Assembly (NCBI RefSeq): GCF_900537085.1
Contig: NZ_UNRE01000008.1
Coordinates: forward strand, 29,168-93,167
Length of the DNA: 64,000 nt
Source: Agarivorans sp. Alg241-V36
Lineage (GTDB): Bacteria; Pseudomonadota; Gammaproteobacteria; Enterobacterales; Celerinatantimonadaceae
Direction of reading: 5' to 3'
Positions 24,216-36,600 of the stretch are shown one piece after another. Position 1 is the first letter of the stretch; every line of letters starts with the position of its first letter. The notes under the pieces were generated by a model. It saw only the letters and a program-made list of their open reading frames with translations. It made no database searches and was not told the origin of the DNA. Position numbers and translations under genes: made by a program.

Positions 24216-25535
24216 TTAGGGTTCACGAAGAGCGTTAGCTTTAGCCCGCAATAAAGGTTTCAGCCAATAGCTCAATACAGATTTTTCCCCGGTTAGTATG
24301 TCCACCATAGCTTGCATACCGGGGATCACCTGCAAGTTAGTGTTGTTTGTTTGGTCTAATTGAATATGGGCTTGGTAATAGGTGCTGCCATCTTCGTCCT
24401 GAAGGGCATCTGGGCTAACGTAGCTCACAACACCTAGTTGGCCGCCGTACACCACAAAATCAAAGGCGGTAAACTTCACCATGGCGGGCAAGCCTGTCCG
24501 GATGAAGCCGATATCTTTAGGTGCAATTTTGGTTTCAATTATTAATTGACTATCTTTCGGGACAATTTCCATTATTGCTTCACCTGGGCGAATCACGCCA
24601 CCGACAGATCTAACTAGAATATCCTTAACGGTCCCGTCTATAGGAGCAACCAGCTTGGTTCTATTTAGTTGATCAGCGACAGCGTGCTGGCTTTCATCTA
24701 ATTGAGCGAGATTTGCTGATACCTCGTTAAGCTGTGCTTGTGCTTTGGTTCTAAATTCAACGGCTATATTGCGACGCTCTAAGATTGCTTCGTTAATAGC
24801 AGCCTTCAGTTTACTGGCCATCAGTTGTGCGCTTGCGATATCCCCATCTAGCTGAATTTTGTCGCGTTGTAGCTTTAGTAACTCGACTTTTGCAACAGCA
24901 CCGCTAGCAACTACGTCTTCTAACATTGATATTTCTTGTGCAACTACGGCTAAGCTGTGTTGTAGAGTTTGTTGATTTCCGAGCGCCTCATTAAGTGCTT
25001 GGGTTTGTTGTTCTATTGCTAAAGTTGCTTCTTCTAATTGAGCGTTAAGTTGGCGGATCCGTTGTTGGTAGTTTGCGGTAGCATTAGTTTGAGCCCGTTG
25101 GTTTTGGTTAATAAAGCTTAACTCAAGAGGTTTAACTAACACTTGGTTCGTCCAATTGTTACTAGCATTGTTTATACTAACGCTGGCTAACTCGGCTATT
25201 AGGCGAGTTTCTTGAGCGAGTAGGGTGCTACGTTGTTGCTCGCTCTCTTGAAAAGCGGCTCTAAAACGGGTGTCTTCTAAAGATAATAGATGTTGGCCTC
25301 GGCTTACTTGATCACCCACTTCTACATTTAGCTGTTTAACAATACCGCCTTCTAAACTTTGAATTTTGCTAATGGCAGATGAAGGTACAACTTTGCCATT
25401 ACCCACAATAACTTCATCTAAAGTAGCCAATGCAGCCCATACAACTAAGCAGGTGATAAGGCTTCCACAAAGCCATATTATGTGCCTAGATTGTTGCGCT
25501 AAGTGTTGTTGTTGCCAAGCAAGTTGGTTAGTCAT
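24216..25535 (-). CDS. HlyD-family type I secretion membrane-fusion protein
   Basis: The 439 residues comprise one N-terminal membrane anchor (about residues 20-40), a lipoyl-like half (VVPSSAISKIQSLEGGIVKQ), a long coiled coil (about residues 95-290, rich in Gln/Leu/Ala) and the second lipoyl/barrel half with TKLVAPIDGTVKDILVRSVG and a GMQAMVDILTGEKSVLSYWL tail. This is the LapC/RtxD/HlyD class that bridges the ABC exporter and TolC. It overlaps the ABC gene by 8 bp. Confidence 0.92.
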   Translation of the reverse strand: MTNQLAWQQQHLAQQSRHIIWLCGSLITCLVVWAALATLDEVIVGNGKVVPSSAISKIQSLEGGIVKQLNVEVGDQVSRGQHLLSLEDTRFRAAFQESEQQRSTLLAQETRLIAELASVSINNASNNWTNQVLVKPLELSFINQNQRAQTNATANYQQRIRQLNAQLEEATLAIEQQTQALNEALGNQQTLQHSLAVVAQEISMLEDVVASGAVAKVELLKLQRDKIQLDGDIASAQLMASKLKAAINEAILERRNIAVEFRTKAQAQLNEVSANLAQLDESQHAVADQLNRTKLVAPIDGTVKDILVRSVGGVIRPGEAIMEIVPKDSQLIIETKIAPKDIGFIRTGLPAMVKFTAFDFVVYGGQLGVVSYVSPDALQDEDGSTYYQAHIQLDQTNNTNLQVIPGMQAMVDILTGEKSVLSYWLKPLLRAKANALREP

Positions 25536-27651
25536 GTTTGGCCTCTCTTACCACACTAACAGAGTGACGTTTTTTGCTTTGAAGCCCTAGGATTACATCG
25601 GCCTTATCATTGGCAACGATATGACCCCTTTCCAATACGATGATCCGATCACAAATACTAAGTATGCTTTGTTGGTGCGAACTTATGACAATGCTCATGT
25701 CACGGGGGAGTTTAGCTAAGCTTTGTTTCACTAAACTTTGGCTGTTGTTATCTAAGGCGCTTACGGGCTCATCTAACAGCAGTAATTTGGGTTTACGGTA
25801 TAAAGCTCTGGCTAGAGCAACTGCTTGCCTCTGGCCTCCTGATAACAACATACCGCGTTCGCCCACTTGGCTTTCTAGTCCGTTACTCATTCTGCTTAAA
25901 TGGGCCTGTAAACCAGAATGTTGAACCGCCCAGTTTAGTTTTTCTTCATCTAGCGATGTGGTACCTAGCAAAATGTTTTGTATTACCGTGCCAAACACCA
26001 ATACCGGGTCTTGTCCTAACCACCCTATGTGTTGGCGTAATACTGTTGGTGCCCACAATGAGGCATCGATATCTTGGTAACTGATTTGGCCAGAGCTAGG
26101 TGCATATTGATTAGCCATTAATGAAATAAGGCTAGACTTACCTGAGCCCGCGTTGCCAATTAGCCCCAAGCGCTCACCGGGCATTAATTGTAAGTTAATG
26201 TCACTTAAGGCATTAAAATTTTGCTCTGGATAACAAAAACTCACTTTTTCAAAACTGATTTTCCCTTCAAAGTTGTTTGCTTGGACTTTATGCTCTGCTT
26301 GATGTTCTTGCGGTAATGCCATCACTTGCTCTAGCCCTTGTATTGCTGCTCGGCATTGTTGGTAACGTAAAATAAGCATAGATAACTGGTTAATTGAACC
26401 TGCTGCTCTTCCGCTTAACATTACAATTGCGATTAATCCGCCCATACTCAGTAATCCCTCTGAGATACGGTAAACACCAATAACCACCAGCCCAATGGTG
26501 ACAACTTGTTGGCTAGTAACTATCGAGTGGCTGATTAGATTGCTGAGATGGCGAGAGCGAATTTGCCAGTCGCCCATTTGGCTAGTTGTTTGCTCCCACT
26601 TTCGCTGGTTGACTCCTTCTGCGTTAAATTGTTTGAGCTCGGTAAGGGTAGTGAGACTTTCAAAAAGCTCTGCCTGTCGTTGGGTAGAAAGTTTTGCACT
26701 TTGTTCCATACTGGCAGCGATTCTAGCTTTCATTATCAAACTAAAGACAATTAAACCGCTTAACACAGTTAGTGGAACAAACACCATTGGGCCACCGAGC
26801 CATGCAATCAAGGCTAAGAAAAACAGCGTGAAGGGAAGGTCAACCAAGGTGACTAAAGTTACCGAGGTGAAAAAATCTCTTACACTATCAAAGTCTTGTA
26901 TTTGCCGAGAAAACGCACCCACTGATTGTGGTTTGTTTTCTAAACGCATGCCTAATACCTTCTCCATAATGCTAGCTGAGATGGTGTTATCTATTTGCTT
27001 GCCTGCCATGTCGGTGATGTTGCTACGCGCCTTTCGTAGCAACCAATCAAATATCAGCGCAATAGTTACACCTATGGCAAGTGTCCATAGGGTATTAAAG
27101 GCTTGGTTAGGCACCACTCGGTCGTAAACATTCATGGTAAACAACGGAACTACCATGGCTAATAGATTGATAAAGATAGACGCTACCAGTAAATCTCTAA
27201 ACCATGGTTTTGCTTGTTCAAGGGCCTTATAGATCCAATGCGTTTTTTTACCTTGGTGTAATTGTTCAACTCTTTGATCGGTGTTTTGTAGTGGGGTGAT
27301 CAACCAAGCTTGTTCGGTAGCTTCTGCCATAAAGTCTGCGATAGCTTGTTGCTGGTTATTGGGATGGTTTGGGTTTTGAAAGATAGCTACTTCTTTCGTG
27401 ATCGAAGAGACGATGCGTAACTGTTGCTGTTTATCAACCACCAACAATAGTCCGGTGAATTGCTTAAGTTGAATAAGTTTTATCGGTGTGGCTGAAAGTC
27501 CCGCCTGTACACAAGCTCGTGCATAGTAGTCAGCTTCTAGCTTGCCGTTTGCAAGGGGCAAGCCTCTAACAGTCACCGACTTATTAAAATGGAGACCTAA
27601 ATAATTGCATAGCCACTCTATGCTTTCTAGCCAAGCATCCTGCTTATCCAT
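25528..27651 (-). CDS. Type I secretion ABC transporter with C39-like domain (LapB/RtxB type)
   Basis: The 707 residues hold an N-terminal C39-like domain (about 1-130), a six-helix transporter domain (about 160-440) and an ATPase (about 470-700) with Walker A GNAGSGKSS, signature LLSGGQRQAVALARAL and Walker B LLLLDEP. The position of the C39 peptidase nucleophile has no cysteine (WLCNYLGLHFNKS lacks the expected context), so the domain probably only holds the substrate, as in adhesin exporters that do not remove a leader. It starts 7 bp after the stop of the adhesin gene and is surely its exporter. Confidence 0.92.
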   Translation of the reverse strand: MDKQDAWLESIEWLCNYLGLHFNKSVTVRGLPLANGKLEADYYARACVQAGLSATPIKLIQLKQFTGLLLVVDKQQQLRIVSSITKEVAIFQNPNHPNNQQQAIADFMAEATEQAWLITPLQNTDQRVEQLHQGKKTHWIYKALEQAKPWFRDLLVASIFINLLAMVVPLFTMNVYDRVVPNQAFNTLWTLAIGVTIALIFDWLLRKARSNITDMAGKQIDNTISASIMEKVLGMRLENKPQSVGAFSRQIQDFDSVRDFFTSVTLVTLVDLPFTLFFLALIAWLGGPMVFVPLTVLSGLIVFSLIMKARIAASMEQSAKLSTQRQAELFESLTTLTELKQFNAEGVNQRKWEQTTSQMGDWQIRSRHLSNLISHSIVTSQQVVTIGLVVIGVYRISEGLLSMGGLIAIVMLSGRAAGSINQLSMLILRYQQCRAAIQGLEQVMALPQEHQAEHKVQANNFEGKISFEKVSFCYPEQNFNALSDINLQLMPGERLGLIGNAGSGKSSLISLMANQYAPSSGQISYQDIDASLWAPTVLRQHIGWLGQDPVLVFGTVIQNILLGTTSLDEEKLNWAVQHSGLQAHLSRMSNGLESQVGERGMLLSGGQRQAVALARALYRKPKLLLLDEPVSALDNNSQSLVKQSLAKLPRDMSIVISSHQQSILSICDRIIVLERGHIVANDKADVILGLQSKKRHSVSVVREAKHD

Positions 27652-27658
27652 GTAGTTA

Positions 27659-30600
27659 TTAACTCACTATTAGATTTTGGTCATCAATCATTTTTTGAAG
27701 TAAATCTGATTGGTCTGCAAGGCTAGCGTCGCCTTTGTAAAGTTCATCCAAACTCACGCCCGATAACTGGATACTTTGGGTGACGTTTGTGGTGTCAGGC
27801 TTTATTTCTAATAGGGTAGAGCCTGATTGTTCGCTAAGCTGAATGTATGTTTCGGCGCTACTTCCGTTGTTAACTCCTAAACCATGTAAAATACTGCTCA
27901 GGTCTATGGCATCTGCATTATCTGCAGCGTTAAAATCACTAATGGTATCGAGGTTTGGATTGCCAGTGCTGCCAAGATCTTCTGTTCTAAAAGCAAAAAC
28001 ATCATTATTTAATCCACCTGATAGTAGGTCGTTACCGGCACCGCCAATAATTAGATCCTGTTGAATTCCTCCATCTAAAGTATTATCGCCAACAGGGCTT
28101 AGTGATATTTCGAGTTCTTGGCTAATACCTTCAGCTTTGTTGTCATCTAGCGTAGCTGAACTGTCGATTAGTAACGTGAAATTGGTTGCTGAGTTTTGAC
28201 CGCCAGTAATGGCTAAGTCTGCAACTTCATTCATCATAAATTCTAGCTGACCGTTATTGCCCAATTGGCCAGCTATTTCTATGCCATCGGGGATCCCTGA
28301 AATAGTAATTTTGCCTTCCTCCCCAGCGGCTGGGTTAATTAAATCTATACTTATTCCTAGAGGAATATCGCCACTTTGCTCAGCATAAATATGAGAATAC
28401 TGCAGTTCTACAATGGGAGGATCAGGCAAGGGGCTGATGTTAATAGTCAGATTTTTTGTGGTTACATCGCCTAAATCACTCACTTCGCTACCTAGTACAA
28501 ATGCACTATCTTTGGTTTGGGAGAAAAGTGTTACATCTAGTTGGCCAAATGCGTCTCCGGCATACAGTTGTAAACTTGTTACTGAAGCCGCATTAATAAG
28601 CAGTGAAGCAATGTAGCCTGAACCGTTATAAACAAAATGCGCTTGTTGGCCATTAATAACAATCCGGTCTAACCCCGTTAGAGCCGTAGCATCAGAACTG
28701 TTATTAACCTCTAGGCCAACCATTATTTGTTCATTACTATTAGTTTCAAAACTGTTTATATTAAGTGGGATGTCGATGGCTATGCCTTCGTCAGAGCTTA
28801 AGCTTTCTGGCACTTCGAAGAACTGACTGTCATCACCGACTGGATTAACACCCACCACAAAGTCTTGAGTACTCACTTTAAAATCATTGTTTGCTGTTTC
28901 TAGGCTTATGGCTTCGAATATCAGCGGAATATCGCCGCTAAAATCGAGAGGTGGCAGTAAGTAGATTTCAGATAACTGATTACTGTCTACACCCCAGGCA
29001 TGCGTTGGAGCACCATTGAAGCTTCCGCCATCAGCACCATTGTTTTGTAGTAGTTGATAACTGCTGCCATCAAAATAGCTGAGTACAGCTCCTTCTGGCA
29101 CGCCGTGAATACTTAATGACGCAGTTTCTGAGCCATCTAAGTCTATCTGGTGGGCGGCTAACCCATCTAATTGAATATAGTTGTCTTCGTCTCCGCTGCT
29201 GTTTAGTGCATCTAGCAGCACTTGATCGGCAACCGGTTGAACTTCTATCGTTAAGCTGGTGTTTTTGGTTTGGGTATCAAGCAGGCCATCGGCTAAATCA
29301 GTGATGTTTGCTGCTATGTCTATGGTAAGTTGGCCACTAAAATTGTTGGGTGGTCTAAACTCAATTTCATTTAACCTAGATGGATCTATTACTGTCCACG
29401 TGTCATCTCCGTTATTAGTTATGATTGCTGAGTCACCAATAAAACTGCTATTGGCTGGAACAGCAAAGATTAAGCTATTCACGGTTTCTATACCTTCACC
29501 CGGTATATTCGAGTCGCCTAAAACAAAAGCCATATTGAGGTTTGTACTAGTATCTTCTTGGATGACGTTGTTAGTAATGGTAAGGGATATTTCGTCGACG
29601 ATGGGTTGAACTAAAATACTTATGGCTTGTTGCTCGGAGATGCTATCACCAGTACAGGTATCGGTTACGATCACCGTAACAGGAATGTCTAACTGTCCTG
29701 CGTAATTTTCATCTAATCCGGTTATTGTCATCGTTTCTATGGCACTAGCCGAAATTGTATAGCCGGTAACGTTTCCTAATGCGTTGTATTCTGGATAGAT
29801 TTCAGCGCCTTCTAACTCCACGCCTTCGGGTAAATCGTCTACAGATATGTAAAATGAAATAACGTCGCTAGGGTCATTGGCGATGTCGCCATTTAAATGA
29901 CCGCTTACGTCTATGTCTTGTCCTTCGTTGGCATCAACGATTGAATTGGATAAATCTCCGGGGGCAGAAGGAGTACAAGGTACTATGTCTCCACCAGAAT
30001 GACCGCTTACCTGAACTTGCAGTGGGGCTGAAATGTAGCGAGCATCTTCATCGTCTATCACTCTTGCTCTAATTGTAATAGTGACTTGATCAGTATTCAG
30101 CGCGCTGTATAAGCTTGCACCAGCCAAAATATCTGCCGCAGTTTCTGCCACAGAGTCACTGGTTAATCCATTTGCCGGAATAATCCAATTGTTGTTGGCT
30201 CCCATGATTGCACCGTTCGGGTGTTCTACTTGAAAGAATTCACCTTCTGGGATTACGATTTCTATATAGTCTAAGTATTCAGAACCATCTAAATCTGAAT
30301 CAACAAAAAGTACGCTACCATCAAGTGAAATAGCGCTCCCGTCGTTGCTTTCTAAGGGGCTTGTGATCGCTTCTAAACGCGTATCCAGTTCAACCCTGCC
30401 TGCGACGTCTATTTGTAGGTTTGCAGTGAGAGTCTTAGTATCGGTAGCGCCAGTTGGCGAGTTATCAACTATTTGATAACTAATCGGAATAGTAAAGTCG
30501 CCACTAAGATCAGCGTCAGCTCGAATAGTTAATTGTCCGCTAGATAAAAAGTTGGTTAAGTTAGTGGTGTTAGGATCAAACAAGGTGCTTAAGTCTAATC

Positions 30601-33600
30601 CGCCTGGCGGAACCAGTGCAGGGACGCCATCGATAAATAAATGTAAGTCACTGGGTAAACTAGTGATGGTGTATGAAGTGATACTTTCACTACCATCACT
30701 ATCTGCGCTTAAAGGAGGCATAAGGTTTAATGAAACATTTCGGTCTTCTACTGCTTGTGTGAATAAATTAGCGCCATCGTTTTCATCCACCGTCGGAGAT
30801 ACTTCTATGTTTACGGTGTATTCAAATTTACCGCTGTCGCCATCGGGCTCAGTAGAAATAGCTTTAATATCGAAGTTTAATTCACCACTAAAGTCATCAT
30901 CGGTTTTTACAAATAGCTGTGACAGAATGCTATTGTTTACTTGATATATTGCACCTGTTACTGGGTCTTTCCCCACCACTTCTAATGGGTAGGGATTACC
31001 AAGGCTATCAACTAAACGTATATTGTCGGGTAGGTTGGTAAGTAGTAAGTTGATGTTCTCTGAGGCGTCATCGTCTGAAGTTGAGAACTCAAAGTCTAAG
31101 GCAAACAATTGGTCTTCATTAAAGCTAGCTTGATTACTTATTACATTGTTTACTTGGTCGATAGCCCAGTTACCGGCACCAGCGTCGGCTACCACCGGCG
31201 TATCAACTACACCTGTCAGTGATACTGTGATGAGTTGAGCAGAGCTTTCCGCAGTGACTGGAGAGGGAATGAGACCGTCGATGGTCGATTCGCTAGCAAT
31301 TGCGGTTACACTTAGCGTTAAGCTCTCTGTAAAGGAGCTTATATCTGGCTTAGGTATTAAACTCACTATGCCAGCATCAAGTTCATTAGCTTGTACAAGG
31401 TAGGTGTTTGGGCTGCTCAATACTGTAGAACCACCAGATACTTGCCAGCCGTCTTGCACTACAATTTTGTAGCTTAAAGCCTCTGAACCATCGCTATCAT
31501 TTAGCTGGCCTGCTATCACGTCGCTTAGGTTAATGGCTTGATCTTCTAAGCCTTTAATATTTCTCACTGAAAGGCTAGGTAAATCAGCTTCTGGTTGAAC
31601 ATTAATCGTCACTGTTTGGCTTGTTTGAGCTGTTTGATCGCTTGCAGCGGCAAATGCATTGCCAGCTTCGGTTGCTATGGCAATTAAGGTGAAGGTGAAT
31701 TGGCCTGCCAAGTTGTTATCGGCTTTTACTGTTATTTGGTCTAGTTGGTTTTGGTTATAGCTTTTGCCTTCGGTTACTGGGTTGCCATTTAAACTAAGTT
31801 GAAGCCCGTCGGGTAAATCAGCAAATTGATAACTAAGTGTTTCTGAACCATCTATTGAATCGACTAAGTTAGCTGTAATGTCGAGGGTTTGGTTGCTATC
31901 GTCGTCTTCAACCATGCTGTATATATATTGGGATGACACACTCCAAGTTGGAGTGTCTGCTATAGGTAAAACAGATACCTCCAGGTTGCTGCTGATCACG
32001 CGGTCACCTGAAAGGGTAGAAATTGTAGAACTAATCGCTAAGGAGACTGAGCTGGTGGTATTGGACTCGTTTTCGGCTGGTTGATAGCTTAATACTCCAT
32101 TGGGTTTAGCGACATTACCGCTAAACTGCAAATCGGTGATGGTAATAAACCCACCACTAGCAACTAATAAGGTATTGCCAAGAAATAGGCTACCGCCACT
32201 TAACGACGTTTCGTTGATAATAATATTGGTAACGGCTTCATTTTGGTCGGTATCGCCAGGGCGAACTTCAATAGATAAAGTAACACTGTTATCTTCTGTT
32301 GTTTCTGCATTTTCTGTTCTAATCACCCCTGGAGAATCACCTAGGTTTAAGGTGGCTGTGCTAGTTACCTGGTCGCCGTCATTGTCTTCTACTACGTAGG
32401 AAATGGAATCAAGCAATGCAGGAGATTCAGTGACATCGGATTCTGTTGTTAGAACTAGTTCGCCATTGGCGTGTAGGGTTAGTTCACCGTAAACTTCGCT
32501 CAACAAATTTGGATTTAGTAAGTCTATGGTCACAGAACTGTTCGCTGCTATAGCGTAGTTAGTTCCCATATAATTGAAGCTAACAATACTAGCCCCGTCG
32601 CTGCCACTAACAGTTTCATTAAGTAACTGAGTGCTAAAACTTTCGCCTTCAACCAAGTCTAAACTGCGGTTTTCACTTTGGGGCGTATCGTCGGTAACAG
32701 AGACACTAAAGTTTGTACTTGCACTAACATCATTATCTGCGTCCATAGCATTAGTGACAAAATCTAGCGCTAGCAAGTTTTCGCCATTTCCATCGGGATG
32801 ATCTAAGGCTGCGTAAAGCTCAAATTCTGTGCTGCCATCAGTATTCATTTTTATTTGAAATATCGGTTCTGCTAGATCGTTTGTTGCTACGTACCAACCG
32901 CCGTTATTTGCAGCCGCTAGATTGACAGGGCTTCCTCCTGATTGAATACCTAAGGCATTAAATGCTGCTGTATCTAAAAGTATGTCGGTGATTTCATCGC
33001 TACCAGCGCTTACTTTAATGGTTGGGTTAACAGTAGAAATACCATTTGCAATGTTGCCATTGGCTAAATCGGATTCATTTACATCAATTTGCCCAGCGGT
33101 TTCAATTTTGGGCTCTCTACCATCATAAATAGTGACTATTGAACTTGCAGTAATGCTAGTGCCATCGGTATCGGTGGCACTTATTGGTAGGCTAAGCGAC
33201 AGAGTTTGATCTTGCGATGAATCTAAATGATCTATAGCGCTGTATAGGTTAAATGTTAACTCTACGTCAATAGAACTATTGGCTGCTAACTCAAAGTCGT
33301 CGGGTAAGCTAAGGCTGAATACTACTGTATTGCCATAAACCGCATCGTAAGTGCCATTAGCATTATCTTGCCAGCTTAAGTCCTGGCTATTTTGACTGAT
33401 GGTATTGCCTAAGCTATCTAAAACTGGGCTACCGTTGGTGATATCAAGGAACAGCTTTTCTATTGGGTCTTGATTAGCGGTTACCGAAACGGTGGTTGTG
33501 GCGGTTGAGTTAATAGTGAGCGCTGTGTCTGGATCACGCGGTGTTTCGCTTACTTGTAAGTCTCCTACAGTGACCGCAATGTTATCACTGTCAGTTACAG

Positions 33601-36600
33601 TTATATCAAGCGCTAGTGATTGGGTGTCATTATCGCTATCTCTTACATTTATCTTAATAGGGAAATGGCTACCGTTGTTTTGGTCTAGCCCTTTATACAG
33701 AGAAAACTCATAGCCTAGTGTTTGATTTTGATGATCATCGGCAAAATCGTCAATGACTATAGTGAATACAGGATCATTAACGTCATCAGTATAGGCTGTT
33801 AGGGTATTACCACTAGGGCTTACTGCAAATGATAGGCTTTCTCCACCACTGGTCACTGCCGTTTGCTGATTATCGAAAAACAACTCGTCAATCGCGTCAC
33901 TACCAATAGTTAAATCTACACTGCCACTGGCTGTAACTGTGCCTAAGTTTAATTCCGCTTCATTTAAGTTTAGGCTTTCATTATTAGTTAATTGCGGGTC
34001 ATTCCCGTCAGCTAGCACCCAGTCAATTAGGCCAGGTTCGTTTGCGGTGCCGTCTAAGTCGCTGGACAAAATAGTGAGCTTAATAAAGCTTAAATCACTG
34101 CTGCTAAATTGATTGATACTATCAAACATGGTTAGCGTTGTTTTGCCATTTACCTCGTTGCCATTCGCGTTTGCGCTTAAACTAAGAGTAAAAACCAAGC
34201 CAATAAACGGTACTTCTGCGCTAATGGTTTTGCCGTCATCACTCAGGCTGTAACTAAGGTCTAATAAATTATTACCGCTAGTCAGCACTAATGATTTTAA
34301 ATCAACCAGTGTCGCCTCACTAAACTTAACGCTATCAGGATCTGGGTTGTCGCTACCTGGTTTAATTGTAAAGCTTTCTGTGAAAACGTTGGGCGAGTCA
34401 CTAAGACTACCTTCGGTATTGTATTTAAAATCATTAACAAAGCTGCCTTGTGAGCCATCGCTAATCACAATGTTATTGTGTGCTGAGGCTGTGTCACCGG
34501 AGCTGTCGATCGCTTGGTAGTCAAAGCGCAATTCTTGTGCTTGTTGATGATCTAAATTTCGGTTAGCAACAAATAACCAATAACCTGAGTCATCAACCAA
34601 TAGATACCCTTGCTCTGTAATGAATACCGCAGGCACAATTCCAACATCTTTAGTGACACCATCAACCGTGACTTGGTTAACCTTGAGCTCGCCATCCAAG
34701 CTATAGTCGTTGGCAATAACATTACCAAAAACGCTATCACCTTCTGTAACATGGGCATAGTCGTTAAAAAGCTGCGGCACCGAGTCTTTAACCAAAATTA
34801 CTAGCGGGGTAAGAACGGTTTCGGTTGTTCCGTCTGTATCATATTGAGTGGCCGAGATTACTGGTGTTAAGAAGGTTTCATCGGTATCAAGGGTATTGTC
34901 TAAGGCTTTATAAATTAGGGTTTGAATGGAATTGTCAGCCAAAACACTAAATCTAAACACCAACTCATTAGTATCTGTGGTTCTGCCTTCGAGAACTTTA
35001 CTGTCTGCTGAATTAAAGATGGTTAAGTTACTTCCGCCAGATTGGATGCTTACCAGCTCGGGTTGTAGTTCGGAAAAAGAGATCTCTTGAGCATCGTAAA
35101 TATTAACGTTGGAGTTTGTAACTAATACACCAGCCTGATACAAGTCGGTTTCCAATAAGTTATGAGGGTCGGGTTCAGCAAGCAGCGGTAGGGCATCTTG
35201 CGTACTGTTTCCAGCTACATCACTCACCGAGCTAGTCAGTGTCCAACTAGCCAACTTATCTAGTTCTCCGGTATCTATATTGTTAGTTAGCCAATCACCG
35301 TTTTGATCAACGGTGGCTAAGGCAATAACAGTACGGGAGCCATCTGTGATAGTAATGCTTACTTGTTGGCTTGGCTCAACGCCGCTAGTCGTTCCTTGAA
35401 GGCTGGTTAAGACGCCAGCTTTAAATTGAAAGATACTAAAACCATCTAGAGTATCTATATCGATGGTGGGGATACTGGTGTCTAGGGTGATTACGCTGCT
35501 AGCTGACGCAGGGTTGCCAGCAATGTCGTTACTTGTGGCTGTTAACTGCAATTCACCGTCGGCCAAGCCACTTAAGTTTTCAACAACCTGCCAATGGTTA
35601 TCTAAAGAGGTGGTGGTAAATTGTAAACTTGTGCCTAAGCTATCGGTAACGGTAATGTTTACTGGCTGGCCATCTTCTACATCAACCAATACTCCTTCTA
35701 AAAGGCTTTGTCCCACTTCGGCTTGGTTGAGCGCGTTATCACCATTTCCTTCAAAACGGGCGCTAATTGAGGCTTGAGTGTCTTTGATGATGCTGGTGGT
35801 TGCGGAAACGGAGTTTCCGGCAATATCACTCGTAGCTGCCGTTAAGTTAAGCTCGCCATCGGCTAGGTTACTTAGATTACTGCTAGGTATTAACCACTGT
35901 TCGTTGGTGACGGTAGTTTGTAGGTTAAGGCTTGCACCATTTATATCGGTAATTTGAATATTAACTAACTGGCCATCTTCAACATCACTTATTTCTCCAA
36001 ACAACCGTGTGGCTGGTACTTCTATGGCATTTACATAATTGTCACCTTGGCCATCAATGTTTGCGCTGATGTTAGCTAAGGTGTCCTTATCTATGGTTGA
36101 GCTAGCACTCGCTAGATTACCCGCTATATCAGATGTGTTGGCTGTAATGGTTAAGCTACCTTCCGCTAAAGGTGTTAAATCAACATTACTGATTTGCCAG
36201 CTATTATTACCAACCGTGGTTTGAAAGCTTAGCTGCTCACCTTTATTGTCTGTAACCGTTACGCTAACAATTTGGCCATCTTCAACAGCTGCAACTTGGC
36301 CATATAGTAAAGTGGAAGGGGACTCTATAGCGTTTATATAGTTATCGTTAACCCCATCTATATCGGCAGTCAAGCTTGCGAGAGTATCTTTAATTATTGT
36401 AGAGCTGGCTGATGCAGGGTTACCGGCTATGTCTACAGCGCTAACATTAATGGTTAACTCGCCATCTTGTAAGGTCGTCAAATCTGCGCTGGCGATGTTC
36501 CAGCTGTTGTTTAGCACTTGGCTGGTAAAGCTGAGTTGCTGGCCTGACTCATCAACAACTTGAACCAGTACCACTTGATTGTCTTCTATCCCGATTATGT

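Noticed and set aside
25640-27127. Long open frames on the plus strand opposite the ABC transporter gene
   Set aside because: They are antisense to a fully conserved ABC exporter, lack ribosome sites and show no recognisable domains.
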